Assembly: GCA_963722175.1 (NCBI GenBank)
Contig: CAVRKA010000004.1
Span: forward strand, 620,001-684,000
Reading direction: 5' to 3'
Origin: WHSW01 sp963722175
Lineage (GTDB): Bacteria > Actinomycetota > Thermoleophilia > Solirubrobacterales > 70-9
DNA: 64,000 nt
The translations under genes were made by a program, and so were the position numbers. Of this stretch, positions 28,086 to 37,318 are shown piece after piece (position 1 is the first letter of the stretch; the number at the start of each line of letters is the position of its first letter). The notes below the pieces were generated by a model that was not told where the DNA came from, made no database searches, and was given only the letters and a program-made list of their open reading frames with translations.

Positions 28086-28886
28086 CTATGGCGCCGTGTA
28101 GGCCCAGGTGCCCTCGGCGCGCAATGTTGGGGCGACGCTCGCCTGCCCACCCTCGGTCATGTTGACCATCCGGACCTCGAATCCGAAGCGGTCCGCGTTG
28201 CTGAGTGCGTCCGCGGCGGTGAGCTTGAAGCCGGTCAGCGTCGCATTGCTCCGCGTCTCGTCGTCGACGTAGATGCACACCAGGCCGGGGGGAGCGGTTG
28301 GGCTGGCGGCGCTCCCGGTGCAGGCGGGATCGGCGTCGCCCACCGGCCCGGGTGTGTTGGCGCCGAACTGCACCTGACTGTCGCTGAGCGGCACCGGGGC
28401 CGGGAGCGGGAAGCTGGAGGAGAGCAGGTAGCTGCTCGTCTGGTTGCCCTGCTGCGAGTTCACGTAGCGCCCGCCCCACGCTCCGGTGACCGTCGTCCCG
28501 GAGGGAATCGATCCTCCGCCCAGTCCAGACGGCCCCGTCGGCCCCTGCGGCCCCGTGGCGCCCTGCGGGCCGGTGGCCCCTTGCGCACCGGTCGCGCCCT
28601 GGGCCCCGGTCGCGCCCTGGGCGCCCTGCGGGCCCTGCGGCCCGGTTTCGCCCTGCTGGCCCCGCGGCCCCGTGGCGCCCTGGCTCTGCAGTGCGGCCCG
28701 GGCCTTCGGGCTCAGGTCCTTGAGCTTGATCGTCCGGTTCTTGATCTCGGCGCTGGTGATCTTCTGGATCGCCACTGCTGTTCCGGTGCAGGCGACGACG
28801 AGCGCGATGATCGAGATCACGAGCGCCGGCGAGGGATGGCGGCTGGACGCTCGCTGGGTGGGCTCTGTCCCTGGCCCTTGATCCAT
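28086..28886 (-). CDS. Membrane-anchored collagen-like repeat protein
   Basis: A 266-residue protein. One transmembrane helix lies near the N-terminus (residues 21-40, ALVISIIALVVACTGTAVAI). A coiled, charged linker (ITSAEIKNRTIKLKDLSPKA) leads into 18 uninterrupted Gly-X-Y triplets (residues about 70-123, rich in GAQ, GAT and GPQ), and a globular C-terminal domain has two cysteines. Short cytoplasmic N-terminus, anchor, linker, collagen-like stalk and head is the usual layout of bacterial collagen-like surface proteins. The start is the ATG at 28886. Confidence 0.8.
   Translation of the reverse strand: MDQGPGTEPTQRASSRHPSPALVISIIALVVACTGTAVAIQKITSAEIKNRTIKLKDLSPKARAALQSQGATGPRGQQGETGPQGPQGAQGATGAQGATGAQGATGPQGATGPQGPTGPSGLGGGSIPSGTTVTGAWGGRYVNSQQGNQTSSYLLSSSFPLPAPVPLSDSQVQFGANTPGPVGDADPACTGSAASPTAPPGLVCIYVDDETRSNATLTGFKLTAADALSNADRFGFEVRMVNMTEGGQASVAPTLRAEGTWAYTAP
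28518..28679 (-). repeat. DNA encoding 18 Gly-X-Y collagen triplets
   Basis: A 9-bp-periodic GC-rich segment inside the collagen-like gene. Each triplet begins with a GGN glycine codon, mostly GAQ, GAT or GPQ. Near-identical neighbouring units make this stretch prone to length change by slippage. Confidence 0.8.
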
Positions 28887-28940
28887 GCTCGAGAGTCATA
28901 TCACTCACCCGAGCCGCGCGCTACTGATTGGGCGAGGAGC

Positions 28941-29223
28941 TCAGCGAACCCTGAGCCTGTCGCGCTCGACGAACGCGACGTACGGGACGATCGTCAGCTT
29001 CGCGGTTGCCCCCGCGTCGAGCGCCTCGCGAAGCTTCGGGCCGAGCCGCAGCCGCACCGAGCGGGAGCCGGACCCGTCGGGCGGCGGGCGGTCGCCGAAC
29101 CTGAAGCGCGCCCTCGCGACCCCGGGCTCGCCCTCCGCGCGCACTTTGAGCTTGCCGGCGCAGCGGCCGGCGAAACTCCATCGGCACCTGGAAGGCCACC
29201 GTTCCCTCGGGCGGCTGCGTCAC
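28941..29223 (-). pseudogene. Small hypothetical protein, interrupted by one +1 frameshift
   Basis: A short gene of about 93 codons. It starts at GTG 29223 and reads MTQPPEGTVAFQVPMEF, then loses frame at the AAA run 29173-29175 (TTT on the coding strand). Removing one base lets it continue as AGRCAGKLKVRAEGEPGVARARF and end as VERDRLRVR at 28941. The pattern (AFQVPMEF...CAGKLKV) resembles Ig-like repeat domains of secreted surface proteins, so this may be a surface-protein remnant or a small domain. The function is unknown. It lies between the collagen-like gene and tRNA-Arg. Confidence 0.45.
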
Positions 29224-29257
29224 CTCTCGCTGAGCGAGCGGTCATCATTGCGCCCCG

Positions 29258-29331
<74 letters not shown>

Positions 29332-29359
29332 TGCCGGGGGCCTGAGTACGATCTTTGCC

Positions 29360-30946
29360 GTGGCGCAGGCAACGGGTTCGGCGGTTCTCTCGCAGGGTCA
29401 GCTGGCGACGCTCGCCGAGATCGGGGAGGAGCGCACCGCGGCGGTCGGGGAGAAGCTGTACGAGGTCGGCGACGAGCGCTATCCGCTGATCGCGATCCTC
29501 GAGGGCGAGGCCGCAATCCTCGACGCCGCCGGCAACGAGATCATCCGCCACGGCGCCTCGGGCTTTCTCGGCGAGATCAACCTGCTCTCCGGTCAGACCG
29601 TCTACCTGACCGCGGTCGTGACCGAGCCGATGCGTTACATCGCCGTCGACCGGGATCCGCTCCGGGCGCTGCTGACCGAGGACAGCTCGCTCGCCGACCT
29701 CCTGCTCTCCACCTTCATGCAGCGCCGCGAACTGCTCCAGCAGCTCGACGGGGTCGGGCTCGAGATCGTCGGCCCGCGTTCGTCGGATGAGACCCGGCGG
29801 GTGGTCGACTTCGCCCACCGCATGCGCCTCCCGCACACCTGGCGCGACCCGGAACACGGCGACGATCCGGAGGCGGCGTCGCTGATCTCCGGGCTCGTTC
29901 CCTCGCAGCTGCCGCTGGTCCGCCTGCCAGGCGGGATCGAGCTTCAGAACCCGAGCAACGGCGAGGTCTCGCGCACGCTGGGGATCGGGCTCGAGCTCGA
30001 CCCGCAGGAGGAGGTCGACCTGGTCGTGGTCGGTGGTGGTCCGGCGGGGTTGGGGGCCGCCGTCTACGGCGCTTCTGAGGGGCTCGACACCCTGCTGGTG
30101 GAGAGCTCGGCGCTCGGCGGCCAGGCCGGGACCTCGCGGCGGATCGAGAACTACCTCGGCTTCCCGGCCGGGATCAGCGGCTTCGAGCTGACCAGCCGTG
30201 CGATCACCCAGGCGCGCAAGTTCGGCGCCCGGACCGCGACGCCGTACCGCGCGCTGGCGCTGGAGCCGGGTGATGAGCGGCATCGGCTGCGCCTCGAGGA
30301 CGGGCACGAGGTCCTCGCCCCGGTCGTGGTTCTCGCGACCGGGGCCGATTACCGCCGCCTGCCCGTGCCCGGCCTCGCCGACTTCGAGGGGATCAGCGTC
30401 TTCTACGCCGCCGGCCCGCCCGAAGCGCGCCGCTGTGGCGGGACCCGGGTGGGCGTCGTCGGCGGCGGCAACTCGGCCGGGCAGGCCGCCGTGTGGCTGG
30501 CGCGCGGTGGGGCGCTGGTGACGCTGCTGCACCGCCGCGCCGACCTGCGCGAGACGATGTCGGACTACCTGATCGCCGAGCTCGAGCGCTATGGCGTCGC
30601 GGTCCGCGACCGCAGCGAGATTGCCGAGCTGCACGGGGTCGACGGCGAGCTGGAGGCGGTGACGCTCGTCGACGGCGAGCGGCTGCCCTTCGGCTCCCTG
30701 TTCCTGTTCCTCGGCGCCGTGCCGTGCACGGACTGGCTCGGCGACGCGGTCGCGCGCGACCAGAACGGGTTCATCCTGACCGGGGCGCAGGCGGGCGCGG
30801 AGGGTCTGCTCGAGACCAGTGTCCCGGGCGTGTTCGCGGTCGGCGACGTGCGCTCGGGCTCGGTCAAGCGCTGTGCGACCGCGGTCGGCGAGGGGGCCAC
30901 CGTCGTCCAGTTCGCCCATCAGCGCCTCTCCGCGGTCCTCGCCTGA
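29360..30946 (+). CDS. Cyclic-nucleotide-binding domain fused to a thioredoxin-reductase-like FAD oxidoreductase
   Basis: A 528-residue fusion. Residues 1-130 are a cNMP-binding-like domain (YPLIAILEGEAAILDAAG, SGFLGEINLLSGQ with the phosphate-cassette region). A linker follows, then a TrxR-like module from about residue 215 with FAD motif VVVGGGPAGLGAAVYGASEG, NADPH motif VGVVGGGNSAGQAAVWLARG and FAVGDVRSGSVKRCATAVGEG near the end. The redox-active CxxC of true thioredoxin reductases is absent, so electrons must go to a different acceptor. Binding of a cyclic nucleotide may gate activity, but the ligand is not proven. The GTG start is at 29360. Confidence 0.87.
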   Translation: MAQATGSAVLSQGQLATLAEIGEERTAAVGEKLYEVGDERYPLIAILEGEAAILDAAGNEIIRHGASGFLGEINLLSGQTVYLTAVVTEPMRYIAVDRDPLRALLTEDSSLADLLLSTFMQRRELLQQLDGVGLEIVGPRSSDETRRVVDFAHRMRLPHTWRDPEHGDDPEAASLISGLVPSQLPLVRLPGGIELQNPSNGEVSRTLGIGLELDPQEEVDLVVVGGGPAGLGAAVYGASEGLDTLLVESSALGGQAGTSRRIENYLGFPAGISGFELTSRAITQARKFGARTATPYRALALEPGDERHRLRLEDGHEVLAPVVVLATGADYRRLPVPGLADFEGISVFYAAGPPEARRCGGTRVGVVGGGNSAGQAAVWLARGGALVTLLHRRADLRETMSDYLIAELERYGVAVRDRSEIAELHGVDGELEAVTLVDGERLPFGSLFLFLGAVPCTDWLGDAVARDQNGFILTGAQAGAEGLLETSVPGVFAVGDVRSGSVKRCATAVGEGATVVQFAHQRLSAVLA

Positions 30947-30950
30947 AGTC

Positions 30951-31592
30951 GTGGACGGCCGCCGGTTTCAGGTCACGCGCATCGACGAGCTCGAGCGGAT
31001 CCCGCTCGAGGGCAAGCAGTGGCGTCCGATCCGCCGCGCGCTCGGGGTCACCGGGTTCGGGATCAACGCCTACACGGCGGCCAACTCCGGCGATGAGGTG
31101 ATCGAACCCCATGACGAGACGAGCACCGGCGCCGGCGGCCACGAGGAGCTGTACGTCGTCGTCTCCGGGGCGGCCGAGTTCACGATCGACGGGGAGCTGG
31201 TCGAGGCGCCGGCCGGGACGCTGATCCTGATCCCGGTCGCGGCGCACCGGGTCGCGACCGCGACCGAGCCCGAGACCACGGTGCTGGTGATCGGCGGCCC
31301 CCCGGGCTCGCTGCCGGTCTCGCCGTTCGAATACTGGTATGCGGCCCAGGGGCCGTACTCCCGCGGCGAATACGACGCGGCGGTCGCCGTCGCCTCCGAG
31401 GGGCTGGCCCACTACCCCGACCACCCGACCCTGCACTACCAGCTCGCCTGCTACCACGCGCTCGCGGGCCATCGCCACGACGCGCTCGAGCACCTGCGGA
31501 TTGCGGAGGCTGGCAACCCGCAGGTGCTCGAGTGGGCGAACGACGACCCGGACCTCGACTCGATCCGCGACGACCCGCGCTACCCGGGCTAG
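30951..31592 (+). CDS. Cupin domain protein with C-terminal TPR-like repeats
   Basis: A 213-residue protein. Residues 30-120 form a cupin barrel (GGHEELYVVVSGAAEFTIDGE, then LILIPVAAHRVATA) with histidine and glutamate ligands for a metal. Residues 140-210 form helical TPR-like repeats (YSRGEYDAAVAVASEGLAHYPDHPTLHYQLACYHALAG). It follows the cNMP/TrxR-like gene after 4 nt and probably shares its transcript. A sensor or small-molecule-binding role is plausible; no enzyme activity can be read. Its stop overlaps the stop of the opposite gene through the palindrome CTAG. Confidence 0.75.
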   Translation: MDGRRFQVTRIDELERIPLEGKQWRPIRRALGVTGFGINAYTAANSGDEVIEPHDETSTGAGGHEELYVVVSGAAEFTIDGELVEAPAGTLILIPVAAHRVATATEPETTVLVIGGPPGSLPVSPFEYWYAAQGPYSRGEYDAAVAVASEGLAHYPDHPTLHYQLACYHALAGHRHDALEHLRIAEAGNPQVLEWANDDPDLDSIRDDPRYPG

Positions 31593-32011
31593 CTGCGCCG
31601 CGGGCTCAGGCTCCGCAGGACGCGGTGACCGCGGCCGTGGCCGTCACGGGCGTGCAACTCGCGCAGCTGCGCGACCCGCAGCATTAGCAGCGAGCGAGCG
31701 GCGTCGGTGCGGGTGAACGGGTCGGCGACGATCTCGCCGGTGGTGATCGACATCGCGGCGATCAGCCGGCCGTCGGCCTCGGCGCCGAGCAGCTCGCCGG
31801 CCGGGCGGGTGGCGGAGTCGCGGCCGGAGATGCGGTCGAGCGCCTCGGCGTCCCCATCATCGAGCCGGCGGATCGCGAGCTCTTCGAGGGGCCGGGCCGC
31901 CGGGCGCGCCGTGAGAGAGTGGCGGCGCTGCCCGGCGAGCCGGCGGGCCGAGGCGTAGTCGCGAAGCTCCTTGCTTCGGTGCTCGGCCATGTTCATCAGT
32001 AGTGCGGTCAT
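31589..32011 (-). CDS. Small hypothetical protein
   Basis: A 140-residue basic protein that I do not recognise. It starts MTALLMNMAEHRSKELRDYA, continues with an arginine-rich helix and a middle segment (ELLGAEADGRLIAAMSITTGEIVADPF) that could be beta structure. It has no signal peptide or membrane helix. It is the only convincing frame between the cupin gene and the large LuxR gene, and shares its terminal CTAG with the cupin stop. Confidence 0.5.
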   Translation of the reverse strand: MTALLMNMAEHRSKELRDYASARRLAGQRRHSLTARPAARPLEELAIRRLDDGDAEALDRISGRDSATRPAGELLGAEADGRLIAAMSITTGEIVADPFTRTDAARSLLMLRVAQLRELHARDGHGRGHRVLRSLSPRRS

Positions 32012-32166
32012 CGTGGGGTCCTTTCCTGGTCGTCGTTGACAACGAAACTACGCCTAAGAACCGGCTTGCACATCGGCTTTTCGGGCCGATCTGGGCCCCC
32101 CGACCCCTTACTTTTCGAGCGCGACCCCTTACTCGCTTTCGGCGCCGAGGCGGCCATACTGAGTGC

Positions 32167-35148
32167 GTGGCCCAGCGCGTCACCAGCACCAGTTTCGTCG
32201 GCCGTGAGGCCGAGCTCGCCGAGCTCGAGCAGGCGCTGGCGGGGACGGTCGGCGAGGAGCTGCCGGCGATCTACTTCGTCGCCGGCGAATCGGGCGTCGG
32301 CAAGACGCGGCTGCTGCGCGAGCTGATCGAGCGCGCCGAGGCGGACGGCGGCCGGGTGCTCGGCGGCACCTCGATCGAGCTCGGCGAGGACGAGCTCCCC
32401 TACGCGCCGCTGGTTGCGATGCTGAGGCCGCTGCACCGCAGTTGCGAGCCGGTGCTCGAGCAGCTCTCCGACGGGACGCGGGCGGAGCTGGCGCGGCTCA
32501 ACCCGGAGATCGGCGAGCCGTCGGCCGAGCCTGAGGCCGAGCGCGGCGAGGCCCAGCGACGCCTCTTCGACGCGATCCTCGAGCTCGTCTCGCGGCTCGG
32601 CGAGGAGGGCCCGGTGCTGTTGTGGATCGAGGACATCCACTGGGCCGACCGCTCGACCCGCTCCTTCCTGCGCTTCCTCGCCGCCAGCCTCGACGACGAG
32701 CGGGCGCTCGTGGTCGCCACCTATCGCGCTGACGAGCTTCACCGCCGCCACCCGCTCCGTCCACTCCTCGCCGAGCTCGAGCGCGCGCCCCGTGCCCGCC
32801 GGATCGAGCTCGAGCGCTTCGACCGCGACGAGCTCGCCGACCAGCTCGCCGACATCATCGGCGAGGTTCCGCCCGCCGACGTCATCGAGCGTCTCTTCGG
32901 CCGCAGCGACGGCAACCCGCTGTTCACCGAGGAGCTGCTCGCCGCGGGAGTCGACGGCCGCGGCTCGCTGCCGCCCAACCTGCGCGAGGCTCTGCTGCTG
33001 CGCGTCGAGCGCCTCTCGCCGTTGAGCCAGCGGACCCTGCGGCTGTTGGCGGTCGCCGGGCGCGCCGACCAGGCGCTGCTCGCCGAGGCCGAGGCCGCGG
33101 ACGCCGACGAGCTCTCCGCGGCGGTGCGCGAGGCGATCGAGGCCCAGATCGTGGTCACGCTCGACTCCGGCCGCTTCGGCTTCCGCCACGCACTCCTGCG
33201 CGAGGTCCTCTACGACGACCTGCTGCCCGGCGAGCGTGCCGAGCTTCACCTGGCGCTCGCCCGCGCGCTCGAGCACATGCATACCAACGGCGACGCGGCC
33301 TGGCTGGCGACCGGGATCGCGCACCATTACTACTCCGCCGGCGATCAGCCGCGGGCGCTGAAGGCGGCGCTGGAAGCGTCCGGCGCCGTCCGCAGTCTGC
33401 ACGCCTACGGCGAGGCGGCGGCGCTGCTCGACCGGGCGCTCGAGCTCTGGGCCCGCGTCGACGACCCGGAGCTGGTCACCGGGATCGACGAGGCAGAGCT
33501 GCTCGGTCGCGCCGGGCGCCTGCACTACCTGGCCGGCGAGGACGCGGTCGGCGCGGCGCTCTACGAGCGGGCGACGGAGGCGCTCGGCGAGGACGGCGAT
33601 CCCGAGCGACTCGCCGCGCTGCTCGCGGCGCTTGCCACCTGCCAGTGGTTTCTGGGGCATGCGGAGCGCAGCCGCGAGACCCAGGGCCGTGCCCTCGACC
33701 TGCTCGCCGGAAACGCGGATTCCCCGGCCCGCGCTCGGCTGCTCGCCCAGCAGGTCCGCTTCCTGCTGTTGCAGGGACGGTTCCGCGAGGTTTGCGAGGC
33801 GGCGCCCGAGGCGCTCGCCGCGGCCGAGCGGCTGGGGCTGGATTCAGAGCTATCGGGGATCCTCAACCGGCTCGGCTGCGCGCTGTTCGCGCTCGGCCGT
33901 GAGCAGGAAGGTCGCGAACGCCTCAACGAGGCGATCGAGGTCGCCGAGCGCACGGGGTTCAGCGACGACCTCGCGACCGTCTATCTCAACTTCGCCGACG
34001 CCCTGCACCTGGCCGGCTACTCGGCCGAGGCCCGGGAGGTCGCGACGGTCGGCGTCGAGCGGGTTCAGGGGAAGACCTCGTTCAGTTCGGGCGGCTCGAC
34101 CCGCGCCCTGCGCTTCATCCATCTCAACCTCGCCGAGATCCACTTCGACCTCGGCGAGTGGGAGCGCGTCGACGAGGACCTGCGCGCGGTCGGCGACGCC
34201 GGCGAGGGAGTGCTCGCCGCTCACGCCCACTTGCGCCGCGCACAGCTGGCGCTTGCCCGCGGCGAGACCGACGGGCTCGCCGCCGCGTTGGACCGGGCGG
34301 AGGAACTGCTCAGAGGCACCCTCGAACCCCCGCACATCGCCCTGCTCGCCGCGCTCCAGGCTGAGCTCGCGACACGCGAGGGTGACCTCGAGCGGGCCCG
34401 CGCCGCGGCCGATCGGGGCGTCGACCGGATCCAGTTCTGCAGCGAGGACGGGATCCGGATCGCGACGGTCGCCGGGGCCGGGCTCGCTGTCGAGGCCGAG
34501 ATCGCCGTCCGCGCCCGCGACCTCGGCGAGGACGACGGGGAGCGGGCAGCGCTCGATCGCGCCCAAGCGCATTGCGCGATGGTCGGCGCGGCGGCGGAGG
34601 AGGCCGAGGGACGCCCGGTCGAGGCCGCTCTGCTCGCGGTCGCGGAGGCGGAGCTCGCCCGGGCCGAGGGCGAGGACGACCCGGCGTTGTGGAGCGCTGC
34701 GGCCGACGCCTGGCAGGAGCTCGGGCGGCCCTACCCGACCGGGCTCGCGCGCTGGCGGCAGGCGCAGGCGGCGCTCGGCCGCGCCGACCGCGATGGCGCC
34801 GTGATCGCCCTCGTCGAGGCCGCGGCGAGCGCCGAACGCCTCGGCGCCGGCTGGCTCGCGGGCGAGGCCGAGGGCCTGGCGACACGCGCGCGGCTGAGCA
34901 TCGCCGCGCCGGCCGTGGCTGCAGAGCCGGAGCCCGAGCCCGATGAAGTTCCGTTCGGCCTCACGCCGCGCGAGCTGCAGGTGCTCACCCTGGTTGCCTC
35001 GGGGGCGACCAACCGCGAGATCGGCGAGCGCCTCTACATGGCGGAGAAGACCGCCAGCGTCCACGTCTCGCGGATCCTCACCAAGCTCGACGTCCGCGGC
35101 CGCACCGAGGCGGCCGCGGTCGCCCACCGTCACGGGATCGGCGTCTAG
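32167..35148 (+). CDS. Large ATP-binding LuxR family transcriptional regulator (LAL-type, MalT-like)
   Basis: A 993-residue regulator from GTG 32167 (AQRVTSTSFVGREAELAEL). Residues 20-220 hold a STAND-type ATPase with Walker A AGESGVGKTRLL and a Walker B-like VLLWIEDIHWADR. The middle 500 residues are alpha-helical TPR-like repeats. The last 60 residues are a LuxR DNA-binding domain (LTPRELQVLTLVASGATNREI, then HVSRILTKLDVRGRTEA). Such proteins activate operons when an inducer binds. The target is unknown; no inducible cluster directly adjoins it. Confidence 0.93.
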   Translation: MAQRVTSTSFVGREAELAELEQALAGTVGEELPAIYFVAGESGVGKTRLLRELIERAEADGGRVLGGTSIELGEDELPYAPLVAMLRPLHRSCEPVLEQLSDGTRAELARLNPEIGEPSAEPEAERGEAQRRLFDAILELVSRLGEEGPVLLWIEDIHWADRSTRSFLRFLAASLDDERALVVATYRADELHRRHPLRPLLAELERAPRARRIELERFDRDELADQLADIIGEVPPADVIERLFGRSDGNPLFTEELLAAGVDGRGSLPPNLREALLLRVERLSPLSQRTLRLLAVAGRADQALLAEAEAADADELSAAVREAIEAQIVVTLDSGRFGFRHALLREVLYDDLLPGERAELHLALARALEHMHTNGDAAWLATGIAHHYYSAGDQPRALKAALEASGAVRSLHAYGEAAALLDRALELWARVDDPELVTGIDEAELLGRAGRLHYLAGEDAVGAALYERATEALGEDGDPERLAALLAALATCQWFLGHAERSRETQGRALDLLAGNADSPARARLLAQQVRFLLLQGRFREVCEAAPEALAAAERLGLDSELSGILNRLGCALFALGREQEGRERLNEAIEVAERTGFSDDLATVYLNFADALHLAGYSAEAREVATVGVERVQGKTSFSSGGSTRALRFIHLNLAEIHFDLGEWERVDEDLRAVGDAGEGVLAAHAHLRRAQLALARGETDGLAAALDRAEELLRGTLEPPHIALLAALQAELATREGDLERARAAADRGVDRIQFCSEDGIRIATVAGAGLAVEAEIAVRARDLGEDDGERAALDRAQAHCAMVGAAAEEAEGRPVEAALLAVAEAELARAEGEDDPALWSAAADAWQELGRPYPTGLARWRQAQAALGRADRDGAVIALVEAAASAERLGAGWLAGEAEGLATRARLSIAAPAVAAEPEPEPDEVPFGLTPRELQVLTLVASGATNREIGERLYMAEKTASVHVSRILTKLDVRGRTEAAAVAHRHGIGV

Positions 35149-36599
35149 ACCGTCGCCTTCAGCTCGTCGAGCGCGTCGCCCAGGAACTCGATCAGCCGCC
35201 AGGCGTCCGGGATCTGGTCGCGGTCGGTGACGATCCCGATGTCCATGTTGCCGCGGTAGCTCATCACGGTGATGTTGAGGCCCATGCCGTCGGTGACCAC
35301 CGAGACCGGGTAGTTCGCCTTCAACTCGGCGCCGGCGCAGTAGAGCGGGAACTGCGGCCCGGGTACGTTCGAGATCACCAGGTTCCAGGTCGGGCGGCCG
35401 CGCTGGCTCGACGCCATCGTGAAGGTGGCGCGGGCGGCGCGGGCGAAGACCGCCGGCGGGACGAAGTGGTTGACGTCCTGGAGCAGGTCGGCCGGCATCG
35501 CCCGGTGTCGCTTCTTCATCGAGGCGAGCGCCTCGTGCGTCTGGCGCAGGCGGTCGAGCGGGTCGACGACGTTGGTGAACAGCGGGACGCTCATCAGCAT
35601 GATCCGGTTGCCGTAGGTGCCCTGGTGCTCCTCGCTGCGGACCGAGACCGGGATCTGGGCGACGAGCGGATCGGCGGGCAGCTCGGTGTGCGAGATCAGC
35701 CAGCGACGCACGGCGCCGGCGCAGATCGCGACGACGACGTCGTTGACCGTCACCCCGTGGGCGTTCTTGACCTGCTTGACCTCGTCGAGCGAGAGCTGCC
35801 CGAAGACGAAGCGGCGGTGGGGTGAGACGCGGCCGTTGAACGACGTGCGCGGCGCCTTTACGTTCGAGCGCTCGAGCTCGCCGCCCTCGCGCTTGCCGCG
35901 GACGGTCTTGCGCAGCCGTTCCGAGACCTTCGCGAGCCGCTCGGCGCCGGGAAGGTTCCCGAACGGGGTCGCGTCGAGGTTCGGCAACGCCCCGGGCAGC
36001 GAGCGCAGCATCCGCACCGGGTAGCGCGGCAGGCCCATCAGCCCGCGGGCGAGCATCTCGACCTCGCTCGGGTTCTCGCCGTTGCGGCGCCCGCGGGGCT
36101 CCGGCAGCTCACGCCCCTGCGGCTCGAGGTCGAAGAGGACGCCCATCACCTCGGCGCCCGAGAGGCCGTCGATCGCGGCGTGATGGATCTTGGTGAGCAT
36201 CGCCACCGACCCGTCCTCGAGGCCGTGGATCAGATACAGCTCCCACAGCGGCCGGGCGCGGTCCAGCGGCCTGGCGACGATCCTGGCGACCTGCTCGGCG
36301 AGCTTCAGATCCGTCCCGGGGGGCGGCAGCGCCAGCTCCCGGACGTGGAAGTCGAGATCGAAGTCCGGGTCGTCGATCCAGTACGGGTAGTCGAGCCCAA
36401 ACGGCACCTCGGCGAGCCGCCAGCGCATCGGCGGCAGCAGCGGCAGCCGCTCGGCCAGCATCTGCTGGACGTCGGTCAGCTCCAGCTTGCCGGTCGGCGT
36501 GGTGCTCGGGTCGAGGATCGCGAGCCCGCCGACGTGCCCGCTCTGGCGGGCGTTCTCAAGCGCCAGGAACTGGGCGTCGACGCTGGTCAACTGCCGCAC
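35145..36599 (-). CDS. Wax ester synthase / diacylglycerol acyltransferase (WS/DGAT)
   Basis: A 484-residue acyltransferase that makes storage lipid by joining acyl-CoA to a fatty alcohol or diacylglycerol. It begins MRQLTSVDAQFLALE and has the catalytic HHxxxDG motif in TKIHHAAIDGLSG near residue 137, NDVVVAICAGAVRRWL near residue 290 and the late NLVISNVPGPQFPLYCAGA. The length is typical of actinobacterial WS/DGAT. The GTG start is at 36599. Its stop overlaps the stop of the large LuxR gene (CTAG). The upstream amine oxidase operon reads into it on the same strand. Confidence 0.94.
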   Translation of the reverse strand: MRQLTSVDAQFLALENARQSGHVGGLAILDPSTTPTGKLELTDVQQMLAERLPLLPPMRWRLAEVPFGLDYPYWIDDPDFDLDFHVRELALPPPGTDLKLAEQVARIVARPLDRARPLWELYLIHGLEDGSVAMLTKIHHAAIDGLSGAEVMGVLFDLEPQGRELPEPRGRRNGENPSEVEMLARGLMGLPRYPVRMLRSLPGALPNLDATPFGNLPGAERLAKVSERLRKTVRGKREGGELERSNVKAPRTSFNGRVSPHRRFVFGQLSLDEVKQVKNAHGVTVNDVVVAICAGAVRRWLISHTELPADPLVAQIPVSVRSEEHQGTYGNRIMLMSVPLFTNVVDPLDRLRQTHEALASMKKRHRAMPADLLQDVNHFVPPAVFARAARATFTMASSQRGRPTWNLVISNVPGPQFPLYCAGAELKANYPVSVVTDGMGLNITVMSYRGNMDIGIVTDRDQIPDAWRLIEFLGDALDELKATV

Positions 36600-36611
36600 G
36601 GAGGCAGTCTC

Positions 36612-36818
36612 TCACGCCTCGGCCGAGATTTGCGCTCCCTTCGCGTGGTCGGCGCCCGGGTCGTTCTGCTCGGGCGGGTCGGCGATCGCGATCGTCCCGG
36701 CGACCGCCAGCAGCGCCGCGCCGCCGCCGGCTCGGCGGACGATCTCCCAGCGTCGCTTGATCAGCGCGGGCCTCGGCGAGGGGGGCGGTTGCGCAGCGTT
36801 GTCGCTTGCTTCGGTCAT
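36612..36818 (-). CDS. Small single-span membrane protein
   Basis: A 68-residue protein with a proline-rich N-terminus (NAAQPPPSPRPALIKRRWE), one hydrophobic segment (AGGGAALLAVAGTIAIA) and a polar C-terminus. It lies 12 nt upstream of the WS/DGAT start on the same strand. No homologue is known to me; coding status rests on position and an ordinary composition. Confidence 0.42.
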   Translation of the reverse strand: MTEASDNAAQPPPSPRPALIKRRWEIVRRAGGGAALLAVAGTIAIADPPEQNDPGADHAKGAQISAEA

Positions 36819-36882
36819 GCCCCCAGCGAATCGCCCCCGCTTAAAGGCAGCCCCAAGGTGGGCTAATAGTTGGGGCGAAGCG

Positions 36883-37290
36883 CTACCGATGCAGTCCGGC
36901 GGCTTCGATCGCCTCGGCCTTCGTCCGGAAGACGCTGAGAAAGGTCGCCCGTCCGTCGCGCACGTTCCATAGCTGCACGAGGTCGCGATCCAGCGGCACG
37001 CCGGTATCCCGCATCGTGGCCGTTTCGTGCACCACTGCGACGACCTCGTCGCCCGCGTCGATCAGCTCCTTGAGCTCCGCCGAGTAGTCGTTCCACCCGC
37101 TCACGTAGGTGGCGAGCATGGTCGTGACGAACGCGTCGCGCCCGCGACCGTGGTTTGGAACATCGGGGAGCGGGTGGGCGGAGATGTCCCAGCCGATGTC
37201 CGGGTCGAGCGTCTCGAGCCAGGCGTTGACTGCGCCGCTACGCCAAAAGTCGAACGACCTGCGCATGACCTCGACGGTCTCTGCCGACAT
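36883..37290 (-). CDS. SnoaL-like / NTF2-fold protein
   Basis: A 135-residue protein of the SnoaL-like group (nuclear transport factor 2 fold). It starts MSAETVEVMRRSFDFW and contains HPLPDVPNHGRGRDAFVTTM and a late LWNVRDGRATFLSVFRTKAEAIEAAGL end. These proteins are often small polyketide cyclases, dehydratases or binding proteins; the substrate cannot be inferred. The ATG at 37290 was preferred over an in-frame extension that overlaps the upstream gene. Two more proteins of the same fold occur at 43310 and 50510. Confidence 0.8.
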   Translation of the reverse strand: MSAETVEVMRRSFDFWRSGAVNAWLETLDPDIGWDISAHPLPDVPNHGRGRDAFVTTMLATYVSGWNDYSAELKELIDAGDEVVAVVHETATMRDTGVPLDRDLVQLWNVRDGRATFLSVFRTKAEAIEAAGLHR

Positions 37291-37318
37291 CTTGTCCGCA
37301 GGATCTCGCGGGAGGCGG

